Of a stretch of DNA of 45,530 bases, positions 22,646-31,029 are shown in pieces. The notes beneath the pieces were generated by a model that saw nothing but the letters and a program-made list of their open reading frames with translations, was not told where the DNA came from and did not search any database. The DNA lies in assembly GCF_050434145.1 (NCBI RefSeq), contig NZ_JBNPVX010000021.1, positions 1 to 45,530 of the forward strand. Direction: 5' to 3'. Source of the DNA: JAISST01 sp050434145. Lineage in GTDB: Bacteria > Fusobacteriota > Fusobacteriia > Fusobacteriales > Fusobacteriaceae. The position numbers and the translations under genes were made by a program. Each line of letters opens with the position of its first letter. Position 1 is the first letter of the stretch.

Positions 22646-24115
22646 ATGGAAATATTGTTTGTAAATCCACCTTTTAAGGCAGAATATGGAAAATTTTCAA
22701 GAGAATCGAGAAGTGCAATGATAACTAATAGTGGTAATATTTACTATCCATTGTGGTTACTATATGCAGCTGGTGTGTGTTTAAATAAGGGATACGATGT
22801 AGATTTTTTAGATGCTCCTGCGAAACAAATGGACTTGGAAATGAGTATGAATTGGATAAAGGCTAATAAAAAAGAATACAAGCTATTCGTGATTAATACA
22901 AGTACACCATCAATTTATAATGATGCAAATTTTGGTGGGTTATTAAAAAAAATGTATCCAAATGCTTATGTAATACTTGTAGGGACACATCCTACAGCTC
23001 TTCCAGAGGAAACATTGAAGTTAAATGCTGATGTAGATTTTGTAGCAAATGGGGAATTTGATTATATAGTTAGAGACTTGGCCGAAACAATAGATAAGAA
23101 GGAATATAAATTTTCAGATGTAAAAGGACTAGTCTATAAAGATAATGGTACTGTAAAAAAGAATATTATAATGCCTCATATCATTGATATGGATAATCTT
23201 CCATTTGCTTCAGAATTAATAAAAAAATATTTAGATCCTAAAGATTATTTTTTTACTGCAGCAGCATATCCAGAAATACAAATTTTTACAGGAAGAGGTT
23301 GTCCAGCTAGGTGTTATTTTTGTGTGTATCCACAAACTATGCATGGGCATAATTATAGGGTAAGAAGTGTTGAGAATGTTGTTGCAGAATTTGAATATAT
23401 TGTTGAGAATTTTCCAGAAGTAAAAGAGGTTATCATTGAAGATGATACATTCACAATTGACAAAGATAGAGTTGAAAAAATTTGTGATTTATTAATTGAA
23501 AAAGGCTTAAATAGAAAAATAAGGTGGCTTTGCAATGCAAGAGCAAACCTAGCTTATGATACAATGCTAAAAATGAAAAGAGCTGGTTGTAGACTTTTGA
23601 TTCCTGGAATAGAGAGCGGAAGTCAAATGATGTTAAATAATATGAGAAAAGGAATAACTCTAGAGCAAATAGAAAATTATGTTAAAAATGCTAAAAAAGC
23701 TGGATTATTAATACATGCTTGTTATATGGTCGGCAACAGAGGAGAAACACGTGATACTATGCAGGAAACATTAGATTTTGCTATGAAATTAAATACTGAC
23801 ACAGCTCAATTTTATACATTACACCCTTACCCAGGAACAGAAGCGTATAATTGGGCAGTGGAAAATGGATATTTAAAAAATGATAATTATGAAAATTGGG
23901 TAAAAACTGATGGAACACATAATTGTGTAATAAGCTTAGGTGATATATCTGCAGAAGAATTAGTTGAGTTTTGTGATGTAGCAAGAAAGAAATATTATTT
24001 GAGACCCAAATATATCGTTAGAAAAATGGTGCAATCTATTTTAAGTTGGGATGAGTTTGTTAGGAACTTTAAAGGGTTTATAAATATAGCTCCAAAGTTA
24101 TTAAAAAGAAAATAG
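22646..24115 (+). CDS. B12-binding-domain radical SAM enzyme
   Basis: The 489-residue protein has an N-terminal cobalamin-binding-like domain (about 1-150: ILFVNPPFKAEYGKFSRE, then YPLWLLYAAGVCLNKGYDV and VGTHPTALPEE). A radical SAM core has the 4Fe-4S motif GRGCPARCYFCVYP (Cys219, Cys223, Cys226). Further core elements are VIIEDDTFTIDKDRVEKIC and IPGIESGSQMMLNNMRKGI. This class includes methyltransferases acting on unactivated carbons and other C-C bond-forming enzymes. It lies among glycosyltransferases, so its substrate is likely a nucleotide sugar, the lipid-linked glycan or a linked group. That assignment is inference. Confidence 0.9.
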   Translation: MEILFVNPPFKAEYGKFSRESRSAMITNSGNIYYPLWLLYAAGVCLNKGYDVDFLDAPAKQMDLEMSMNWIKANKKEYKLFVINTSTPSIYNDANFGGLLKKMYPNAYVILVGTHPTALPEETLKLNADVDFVANGEFDYIVRDLAETIDKKEYKFSDVKGLVYKDNGTVKKNIIMPHIIDMDNLPFASELIKKYLDPKDYFFTAAAYPEIQIFTGRGCPARCYFCVYPQTMHGHNYRVRSVENVVAEFEYIVENFPEVKEVIIEDDTFTIDKDRVEKICDLLIEKGLNRKIRWLCNARANLAYDTMLKMKRAGCRLLIPGIESGSQMMLNNMRKGITLEQIENYVKNAKKAGLLIHACYMVGNRGETRDTMQETLDFAMKLNTDTAQFYTLHPYPGTEAYNWAVENGYLKNDNYENWVKTDGTHNCVISLGDISAEELVEFCDVARKKYYLRPKYIVRKMVQSILSWDEFVRNFKGFINIAPKLLKRK

Positions 24116-24142
24116 TTGAATTTTTAAAATTTGAGGAAGAGT

Positions 24143-25174
24143 ATGAATATATTATCGTTATGTGGAAATTATAATAGTTTAAAAGATGGAATTGGCCGCT
24201 ATGGCAAAATATTTAATGATGTGTTAGCAAAAGATGAAAATAGTGTAGATAGAGTGTTTGTTGCTACAGGTTATACAGATGAATTAACAAAAAAACAACT
24301 TTTATTTTCTCTGGAAATGTCTAAAGCAATAAAAAAAGCAATAGCTATAATAAAGATGGAAAAAATTGATATTCTAATTATTGAATATCCGTTCATGGAA
24401 CATAATCCGCTTATATTATTTTTTTTTCTGTACTTAAAATTAATTTGTAATAAGAAAAAAATTATGATTATATTGTCATTACACGAATATTTACGAGCAA
24501 AAAAATTGAGAAAAATTTTAATTAAAATTTTAATTAAAATTTCAGATAAAGTAATTGTATCTGATGAAGAGACAAAATCAAGTCTTTTGAAATATAGTAA
24601 AAATATTTTTATTCGTGATATACCATGCATGATAGAATTACCAAAAGAATATAATAAGGTAAGTAATGGCGAGTTTGTATATTTTGGTTTAGTTAATAAT
24701 AGCAAAGCCTTTTATCCCATGATAAATGCCTGGAAAAAATTTAACATAGGTATGAAATATGTATTGAACGTTATAACAAGTAGTGATATAAATATAAGTG
24801 ATAACAATAGGTATGGGATTAATATTTTACAAAATTTAGATGAGATACAGATTGCAGAATATATGAAAAGTGCTAATTATTGTATACTTCCAATTTTGCC
24901 TGAAGTAAATTATAATAATTCAACTTTTAAAACTGCTAGTATGTTTGGTTGTATATCTGTTGGAAAATTTGCTGATGATTTTAAAAATTTAAAATTTATA
25001 GTAGATATACCATCATACGAAGAAGAGGAATTAATAAAAGGATTGAATAGAGTTATTCAGTTTAATGAAAATGAAAAAATGTTAAAATTTGATTTAAGCA
25101 AGAATTTTGGAAAGAAATTTACCATGAAAAATGCAGTTATACAGACGATTAAAATCATTATTGGTTTTGTTTAG
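24143..25174 (+). CDS. GT-B-fold glycosyltransferase, probable
   Basis: The 343-residue product starts MNILSLCGNYNSLKDGIGRY, a GT4-like opening with a G-x-G-R-Y loop. The middle has LIIEYPFMEHNP and a hydrophobic, basic stretch (about 88-130) that could touch the membrane. FVYFGLVNNSKAFYPMINAW and YCILPILPEVNYNNSTFKTA follow, where GT-B enzymes bind the sugar nucleotide. The usual EX7E motif is not clear, so the family is uncertain. The ATG at 24143 follows GAGGAAG; an upstream in-frame TTG is less likely. Confidence 0.7.
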   Translation: MNILSLCGNYNSLKDGIGRYGKIFNDVLAKDENSVDRVFVATGYTDELTKKQLLFSLEMSKAIKKAIAIIKMEKIDILIIEYPFMEHNPLILFFFLYLKLICNKKKIMIILSLHEYLRAKKLRKILIKILIKISDKVIVSDEETKSSLLKYSKNIFIRDIPCMIELPKEYNKVSNGEFVYFGLVNNSKAFYPMINAWKKFNIGMKYVLNVITSSDINISDNNRYGINILQNLDEIQIAEYMKSANYCILPILPEVNYNNSTFKTASMFGCISVGKFADDFKNLKFIVDIPSYEEEELIKGLNRVIQFNENEKMLKFDLSKNFGKKFTMKNAVIQTIKIIIGFV

Positions 25175-25186
25175 GTTGTGATTTAA

Positions 25187-26317
25187 ATGTTGATATATAA
25201 TGTGATATTTTTATTTTTGGTGATTTTTCCTGTATTATTTAAAAAAAAATATAGAAATTTTGTTTGTTTTTTTATTTTATTTATATTTATGTCCTTAAGA
25301 TTTAATGTTGGGTGGGATTATAGATGGTATTATCCTTTAGGGGAAAAAATAGAATTTTTGAAATATTCTATTTTTATAAATAAAAGCGAGTCCCTTTCAA
25401 TTATGAATGGGCAATTTGACAAATATTTATGGAATTATGCTAGATTAGAATTTTTAAATAAAATACTATATAATATAGTATGGTATATGAAAAAACCTCA
25501 ACTGATAATAATTTTATATAGCTTTTTCTCTTTATTTTTTTTGAAAAAAGGGTTAAACAATTTAAATAAAAAAGGAACAGTTGTTTATGCATGGATATTT
25601 TTTTTCTGTTTTCCATTATTTTTTTTCAAATATGTAAGCATAATGAGACAAGCAGTTGCAGTTTCGATTGTCTTTTATTCTTATAAATTTATTATAGGCA
25701 GATCATTGAAGAAATTTTTGTTTTGTATTTTTATAGCATCATTATTTCATAGTTCTGCAAAATATATGTTAGTGATCTATTTATTTAATTACATTAACTT
25801 GAATCAAATAATTCTAGTAATAATGTTTATATTTAGCTTTTTTTCAAAATCTATAATTTTATTTTTAGTTGAAAGAATTTCTTTATTTAATAAATATCAC
25901 TTATATATGAGTGGAGCACATAGAGGTGGTGGCGAAAAAATATACTACATCATAATTTTAATTGGAATTTTTATAATTTTGTTTTGGAATAAATTAGTAT
26001 CAATAGATTTCAAAAATAAAAAAATAATTGAAATATTTTTTACGGGATGTTGTTTATATATAGGATTAAATGGAGTTGGGCATATGGGAATGAGAAGTTC
26101 GATATATCTTTTAATCTTTTTGCTGTATTTAATTCCAGACATTTTTAAAATTTCGAAAAATAAAGGGAAACTATTAAAAATTTCTTTTGGAATGGTAATG
26201 CTATTTTTACTTAATATTAATTTGTATTTAGATAAAAGCAACAATGGTAGAACAGAATTTGTTCCATATAGAGCATTTTTTATAAATCCTAATACATTAG
26301 ATGATTGGGAGCCATAA
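25187..26317 (+). CDS. wzy: Polysaccharide polymerase, EpsG/Wzy-like membrane protein
   Basis: The 376-residue protein has about ten predicted TM helices. The N-terminal part reads FMSLRFNVGWDYRWYY, typical of the EpsG group of polymerases (R-x-x-x-G-x-D-x-x-x-Y). SIMRQAVAVSIVFYSYKFI and LFHSSAKYMLVIYL carry the conserved polar residues R-Q-x-x-A and F-H. It would join repeat units at the periplasmic face after Wzx export, with chain length set by the Wzz copies. It is the only polymerase candidate in the cluster. The ribosome binding site is weak. Confidence 0.85.
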   Translation: MLIYNVIFLFLVIFPVLFKKKYRNFVCFFILFIFMSLRFNVGWDYRWYYPLGEKIEFLKYSIFINKSESLSIMNGQFDKYLWNYARLEFLNKILYNIVWYMKKPQLIIILYSFFSLFFLKKGLNNLNKKGTVVYAWIFFFCFPLFFFKYVSIMRQAVAVSIVFYSYKFIIGRSLKKFLFCIFIASLFHSSAKYMLVIYLFNYINLNQIILVIMFIFSFFSKSIILFLVERISLFNKYHLYMSGAHRGGGEKIYYIIILIGIFIILFWNKLVSIDFKNKKIIEIFFTGCCLYIGLNGVGHMGMRSSIYLLIFLLYLIPDIFKISKNKGKLLKISFGMVMLFLLNINLYLDKSNNGRTEFVPYRAFFINPNTLDDWEP

Positions 26318-26334
26318 TTATATCAGGAGAGATT

Positions 26335-26904
26335 ATGAAAAAAAAAAATAATTTATTTCTATTATATCTAAAGAATTTTATATTTTATTATATCCCTAAT
26401 CATATGATTAATAAAATTCCTATTTATTTTGTACGTAATTTATATTATAAAAAAATTATGAAAATAAATATTGGAAAGCAAACCTCAATTCATTTAAATG
26501 TATATATAGAGGGAATTAATCCGTTAAAAAAAAGACTTGTTATAGGAGAAAATACATCCATTGGTAGAAATTCCTATTTGGATACACGTGGAAAACTTAA
26601 AATAGGAAATAATGTTTCTATTTCACCAAATGTTAAAATAATAACAGGTGAACACGAATTAAATAGTGCTACATTTGACTATATATCATCACCTATAATT
26701 ATAGAGGATTATGTATGGATTGGAACTGGCGCTATAATACTACCAGGAATAATATTAGGAAAAGGAGCAGTGATTGCTGCTGGAAGTGTAGTTACTAAAA
26801 ATGTTGACAGTTATTCAGTTGTTGGCGGCAATCCAGCAAAATTTATAAAAAAAAGAAGCCAAGAACTAGATTATAAAATAATCTATTTTGAACCTTTTGA
26901 GTAA
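26335..26904 (+). CDS. Hexapeptide-repeat O-acetyltransferase
   Basis: The 189-residue protein has the left-handed beta-helix hexapeptide pattern: LVIGENTSIGRNSYLDTRGK, KIGNNVSISPNVKIITGEHE and PIIIEDYVWIGTGAIILPG. It ends in VIAAGSVVTKNVDSYSVVGG then NPAKFI, the signature of maltose/WcaF/VatD-like acetyltransferases. The catalytic His is in GEHELNS. It would transfer acetyl from acetyl-CoA to a sugar hydroxyl or amine. The ATG at 26335 follows CAGGAGAG; a longer start at 26305 would overlap the wzy gene. Confidence 0.92.
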   Translation: MKKKNNLFLLYLKNFIFYYIPNHMINKIPIYFVRNLYYKKIMKINIGKQTSIHLNVYIEGINPLKKRLVIGENTSIGRNSYLDTRGKLKIGNNVSISPNVKIITGEHELNSATFDYISSPIIIEDYVWIGTGAIILPGIILGKGAVIAAGSVVTKNVDSYSVVGGNPAKFIKKRSQELDYKIIYFEPFE

Positions 26905-26914
26905 GGAGAGACAA

Positions 26915-27949
26915 ATGATAGATATATGCGAAAATAAAATTTCAGGGCACCATTCATTATATTTTAATTCACTATTAAAATTAAAATACACTAATTTGAA
27001 ATTTATTGATATAGAACTTTGTGAAAATAAAAAGAATTTGTTTTTGTATTTATATACAAGAAAAAAGTTATTAAATGAATATTTAAAAAGCAAAAAAAAA
27101 ATCATACATATATTAACATGTGATTATATATACATATTACCATTAATAAATAAATTATATAGTGAAGATAAAAAAATAATGTGTACAATTCATCATATTC
27201 CAAAGGGAAAAATAAAAAAATTATTATTGAAAAATTTTGCTAAAAAAATAAATTTATTAATTGTGCATTCAAAATATTTAAAAGCTCAATTAAATGATAT
27301 TGGAATAGCCAATGTAATAGTTGTAGATTATCCAAGTTTTTATGATTATAATTTATTAGAAAAAAAAGAAAATATTCGAGAAAAATATAAGATTCCAGAA
27401 GGAAAAAAAGTAATAAGTATATTAGGGGGAACAAGAAAGGATAAAGGTATAGATATATTGTTAAAAAGTTTTAATTATATGAGTACTGAGGAAAAAGAAA
27501 ATATAATATTAAATATTGCAGGTGAAGAAGATTTTTTTTCTGAAAAATTTATCATGAAAGAAATTTCTGGAATTAATGTCAAATTAGAATTAAAAAAGCT
27601 CACAGATGATGAATTTTGTGAGAATGTGTTAATTACAGATATAATGATTATGCCATATAGAAAAACTTTTGGCGGAAATAGTGGACCAATGACAGAAGCA
27701 ATTATTAATAAAATACCATGTATTGCACCAAAGGAATTAAATATAGGAAATATTGTTTTTGAAAATAATTTGGGAGAGGTATTTGAGTGTGAAAATCCGA
27801 AAGATTTATCATTGAAAATAATAAAAACTCTAAAAAATATAAATAATTATTATTCAACAGATTTTTATAAATTTCTAAGTGAGGAAAAATTTTTAGAGTC
27901 ATACTCATATATATATGATAAGTTAATCAGTGATTTATGTTTAAATTAA
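26915..27949 (+). CDS. Glycosyltransferase, GT4-like
   Basis: The 344-residue GT-B enzyme has KIIHILTCDYIYILPLI and CTIHHIPKGK in its N-terminal half. The C-terminal nucleotide-sugar half has ISILGGTRKDKGIDILLKSF, ILNIAGEED and the acceptor loop MPYRKTFGGNSGPMTEAI. The ATG at 26915 follows AAGGAGAG with 5-6 bases spacing; an upstream ATG at 26888 overlaps the acetyltransferase and has no ribosome binding site. Sugar specificity is unknown. Confidence 0.85.
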   Translation: MIDICENKISGHHSLYFNSLLKLKYTNLKFIDIELCENKKNLFLYLYTRKKLLNEYLKSKKKIIHILTCDYIYILPLINKLYSEDKKIMCTIHHIPKGKIKKLLLKNFAKKINLLIVHSKYLKAQLNDIGIANVIVVDYPSFYDYNLLEKKENIREKYKIPEGKKVISILGGTRKDKGIDILLKSFNYMSTEEKENIILNIAGEEDFFSEKFIMKEISGINVKLELKKLTDDEFCENVLITDIMIMPYRKTFGGNSGPMTEAIINKIPCIAPKELNIGNIVFENNLGEVFECENPKDLSLKIIKTLKNINNYYSTDFYKFLSEEKFLESYSYIYDKLISDLCLN

Positions 27950-27952
27950 ATT

Positions 27953-27996
27953 AGGAGGTGTAGAGCTGTAATAATTGTATTATAGCAGATGTCATG
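27953..27996 (+). promoter_or_regulatory. Shine-Dalgarno separated from the fcl start by a hairpin
   Basis: AGGAGGTG (27953-27960) is 33 bases before the only usable fcl start codon (27994); a stop lies in frame at 27961-27963. Between them GCTGTAATA (27965-27973) pairs with TATTATAGC (27978-27986), 9 bp with one G-T, loop ATTG. Folding it would reduce the effective spacing to 11 bases. Confidence 0.6.
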
Positions 27997-28935
27997 AATA
28001 AAAAAGATAAAATATATATAGCAGGACACAAGGGATTAGTTGGAAGTGCAATAATGAATAAATTAAAAGAAAAAGGTTATGAGAACCTTATTGGTAGAAC
28101 TCATGGAGAGTTAGAGTTGACAGATCAAAAAGCTGTTCAAGATTTTTTTAAAGAAGAACGACCAGATATAGTAATTCTCGCTGCTGCAATGGTAGGTGGC
28201 ATTAATGCTAATAACACAAAGCCAGCAGAATTTGCATATTCAAACATGCAAATTCAATGCAATATAATAAAGTGTTGTCATGATTATGAAATAAAGAAGT
28301 TGTTATTTTTGGGGAGTACATGTATTTATCCTAAATTTGCTAATCAGCCAATGAAAGAAGAAGAGCTCTTATCAGGAAAGTTAGAAGAAACAAATGAAGC
28401 TTATGCCATTGCAAAAATATCAGGATTAGAAATGTGTAAATATTTTAAAAGGCAATATGGAGATAATTTTATAAGCTGTATGCCTACAAATTTGTATGGG
28501 CCACAAGATAATTTTGATTTAAGCAGTTCTCATGTTTTGCCAGCAATGATTAGAAAATTTTCAGATGCTAAAAAAAATGGACTTCCACATGTTGAATTAT
28601 GGGGAACAGGATCACCTTTAAGAGAGTTTTTATATTCTGATGATATGGCAGATGCTTGTGTTTTTCTATTAGAAAATTATAATGAAGAACAACATATAAA
28701 TATTGGCACAGGAGAAGAAATTTCTATAAAAGAACTAGCAAATAAGATAAAAAATATAGTTGGCTATAAGGGCGAAATAATTTGGAATACAAGTATGCCT
28801 GATGGAACTCCTAGAAAGCTTGTAGATGTAACTAAATTACATTCTTTAGGATGGATGCACAAAACGCAACTTGATGAAGGAATAAAACTTGTTTATGAAT
28901 GGTTTTTAGATAATTTTAATAAAGCGAGAAAATAA
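27994..28935 (+). CDS. fcl: GDP-L-fucose synthase
   Basis: The 313-residue NADPH-dependent epimerase/reductase turns GDP-4-keto-6-deoxy-D-mannose into GDP-L-fucose. The Rossmann motif is IYIAGHKGLVGSAI. Family hallmarks include LAAAMVGGINANNTKPAEF, LFLGSTCIYPKFANQPM with the Ser, and EAYAIAKISG with the catalytic Tyr-x-x-x-Lys. PTNLYGPQDNFDLSSSHVLP and WGTGSPLREFLYSDDMADA complete the signature. Length is normal (about 310-320). It stands directly before gmd, which makes its substrate. Translation may depend on the hairpin in front of the start codon. Confidence 0.96.
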   Translation: MNKKDKIYIAGHKGLVGSAIMNKLKEKGYENLIGRTHGELELTDQKAVQDFFKEERPDIVILAAAMVGGINANNTKPAEFAYSNMQIQCNIIKCCHDYEIKKLLFLGSTCIYPKFANQPMKEEELLSGKLEETNEAYAIAKISGLEMCKYFKRQYGDNFISCMPTNLYGPQDNFDLSSSHVLPAMIRKFSDAKKNGLPHVELWGTGSPLREFLYSDDMADACVFLLENYNEEQHINIGTGEEISIKELANKIKNIVGYKGEIIWNTSMPDGTPRKLVDVTKLHSLGWMHKTQLDEGIKLVYEWFLDNFNKARK

Positions 28936-28958
28936 AAATATATTAGGAGGCAAGTTTT

Positions 28959-29996
28959 ATGAAAAAAAGAGCATTAATAACAGGAATAAATGGTCAAGAT
29001 GGTTCTTACTTGGCAGAACTGCTATTAGAAAAGAATTATGATGTGTATGGTATAATTAGAAGAAAAAGTGTTGTAAATTATGGAAATGTAGATCATTTAA
29101 AAGAGAAAATAACATTTATATATGCTGATATGATTGATCCCATTTCGCTTATCAATGCAATGAAAATATCAAATGCTGATGAGATATATAATCTTGCTGC
29201 CCAATCATTTGTTGGAACTAGCTGGGGACAGCCAACAGCGACTGCGGATATTGATGGTCTAGGTGTTTTAAACATGCTTGAAGCAGTTAGATTGATTAAT
29301 CCTAGGGCACGATTTTATCAAGCTTCAACAAGTGAAATGTTCGGATTAGTTCAATCTATTCCTCAAAATGAAGAAACACCATTTTATCCTAGAAGTCCCT
29401 ATGGTGTTGCAAAACTATATGGACATTGGATAACTAAAAATTATAGAGAGAGTTATAATATGTATGCTTGTAGTGGAATATTATTTAATCATGAAAGTGA
29501 AAGAAGGGGTAAGGAATTTGTTACAAGAAAAATAACTGATTCGGTGGCACGAATAAAACATGGAAGGCAAAAATGTTTAGAGCTTGGTAATATAGATTCT
29601 AAAAGAGATTGGGGGCATGCAAAAGATTATGTAGAAGCAATGTGGTTAATGTTGCAACAAGAAAATGCAGATGATTATGTAATTGCTACAAATGAAACAA
29701 GAACTGTAAGAGAGTTTGTAGAAAAGGCTTTTAAAGCTGTTGATATTGAGATTATATGGGAAGGCAAAGGAATAAATGAAGTAGGAAGAAATGTTTCAAC
29801 TGGAGAAATAATTGTTAGAATTAATCCAGAGTTTTTCAGACCAGCAGAAGTGGATATTCTTATAGGTAATCCAGAAAAAGCAGAGAAAAAACTTGGATGG
29901 AAACGAAAAATTTCCTTTGAATCTTTAGTGAAAATGATGATATCTAATGATATGTTGTTAGTAAAGAAAGAAATTGAAAAATTGAAAATAGATTAA
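28959..29996 (+). CDS. gmd: GDP-mannose 4,6-dehydratase
   Basis: The 345-residue short-chain dehydrogenase/reductase converts GDP-D-mannose to GDP-4-keto-6-deoxy-D-mannose. It shows ALITGINGQDGSYLAELLLE, NLAAQSFVGTSWGQPTATAD, STSEMFGLVQ, and the catalytic YGVAKLYGHW. NHESERRGKEFVTRKIT and LELGNIDSKRDWGHAKDYV are hallmarks of Gmd. AGGAGG precedes the start, 23 bases after fcl. The product can feed both reductases flanking it. Confidence 0.97.
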   Translation: MKKRALITGINGQDGSYLAELLLEKNYDVYGIIRRKSVVNYGNVDHLKEKITFIYADMIDPISLINAMKISNADEIYNLAAQSFVGTSWGQPTATADIDGLGVLNMLEAVRLINPRARFYQASTSEMFGLVQSIPQNEETPFYPRSPYGVAKLYGHWITKNYRESYNMYACSGILFNHESERRGKEFVTRKITDSVARIKHGRQKCLELGNIDSKRDWGHAKDYVEAMWLMLQQENADDYVIATNETRTVREFVEKAFKAVDIEIIWEGKGINEVGRNVSTGEIIVRINPEFFRPAEVDILIGNPEKAEKKLGWKRKISFESLVKMMISNDMLLVKKEIEKLKID

Positions 29997-30007
29997 GGGT
30001 TGAAAAA

Positions 30008-30952
30008 ATGAAAAAAGTATTAATAGTAGGATCAGCTGGTTTTGTAGGCAGATATTTAATTGATTATCTTAGTAAAACATTAAAGTGGGCTGTAGTTGCA
30101 ACAAAAATGCCGTATGAAATTATAAAAAATAAAAATATAGAAATATATAATTTAGACATTCTTGATAGAAAAAAAATTGAAGAATTATTAAATGTTGTAA
30201 AACCAGATGTTATTTTTCATTTAGCGGCACAAAGTTCAGTGGCATTATCTTGGAAAGAACCAAATTTGACTATAGATATTAATATAAATGGTAGTATAAA
30301 TTTGTTAACAGCTGTAAAAATGTGTATAAAACCGGATATTAGAGTAATTTTAATTGGTTCTGGGGAGGAGTATGGCTATATAAAGCCTAATGAAATTCCT
30401 ATTACAGAGGAAAATGTATTGAGGCCAGGAAACGTTTATGCTGCAACAAAAGCATGTCAAAATATGCTAGGAAAAATATATTCAACTGCATATAATATGG
30501 ATATTATTTCTATAAGGGCTTTTAATCATATTGGACCTGGACAGCCGCCTATTTTTGTTGTTTCTGATTTTTGTAAACAAGTATCAGAAATAGAAAGAAA
30601 TAAAAGAAATTCTGTAATAAATGTTGGGAATTTGAAAGTTAAGCGTGACTTTATAGATGTTAGAGATGTCGTTAAGGCATATGCACTTATAGCAGAATTA
30701 GGTGAATCAGGAGAGACATATAATGTTGGTTCTGGAAAGGCGATTGAAATAGAGAAAATATTGGAGATAATAAAAAGAATGTCTAAAACTGAGATTGATG
30801 TAAAGGTAGATACTTCGAAGTTAAGACCATCTGATATTCCAGTTATAGAAGCAGATATAACAAAGCTTGTGAAAAAAACTAAATGGAAAAAAGAAATTTC
30901 TTTAAACAACTCTCTTGAAGATATACTAAATTATTGGAGAAAAATTAAGTAA
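30008..30952 (+). CDS. rmd: GDP-4-keto-6-deoxy-D-mannose reductase (Rmd-like)
   Basis: The 314-residue protein of the extended short-chain dehydrogenase family starts KKVLIVGSAGFVGRYLIDYL. It has FHLAAQSSVALSWKEPNLTI, LIGSGEEYGYIKPNEIPITE, and the catalytic NVYAATKACQNML. AFNHIGPGQPPIFVVSDFCK resembles Rmd, which makes GDP-D-rhamnose. It starts 11 bases after gmd, so the two are surely co-transcribed. GDP-6-deoxy-D-talose synthase is a close alternative. The presence of fcl on the other side means one intermediate may feed two sugars. Confidence 0.85.
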   Translation: MKKVLIVGSAGFVGRYLIDYLSKTLKWAVVATKMPYEIIKNKNIEIYNLDILDRKKIEELLNVVKPDVIFHLAAQSSVALSWKEPNLTIDININGSINLLTAVKMCIKPDIRVILIGSGEEYGYIKPNEIPITEENVLRPGNVYAATKACQNMLGKIYSTAYNMDIISIRAFNHIGPGQPPIFVVSDFCKQVSEIERNKRNSVINVGNLKVKRDFIDVRDVVKAYALIAELGESGETYNVGSGKAIEIEKILEIIKRMSKTEIDVKVDTSKLRPSDIPVIEADITKLVKKTKWKKEISLNNSLEDILNYWRKIK

Positions 30953-31029
30953 GATTATTTATAAAAAAATATGTTTAGTAATGTATTTGTTATTTGTTTC
31001 AAAATTTAAAAATTACTTTGAGGAGAGAG

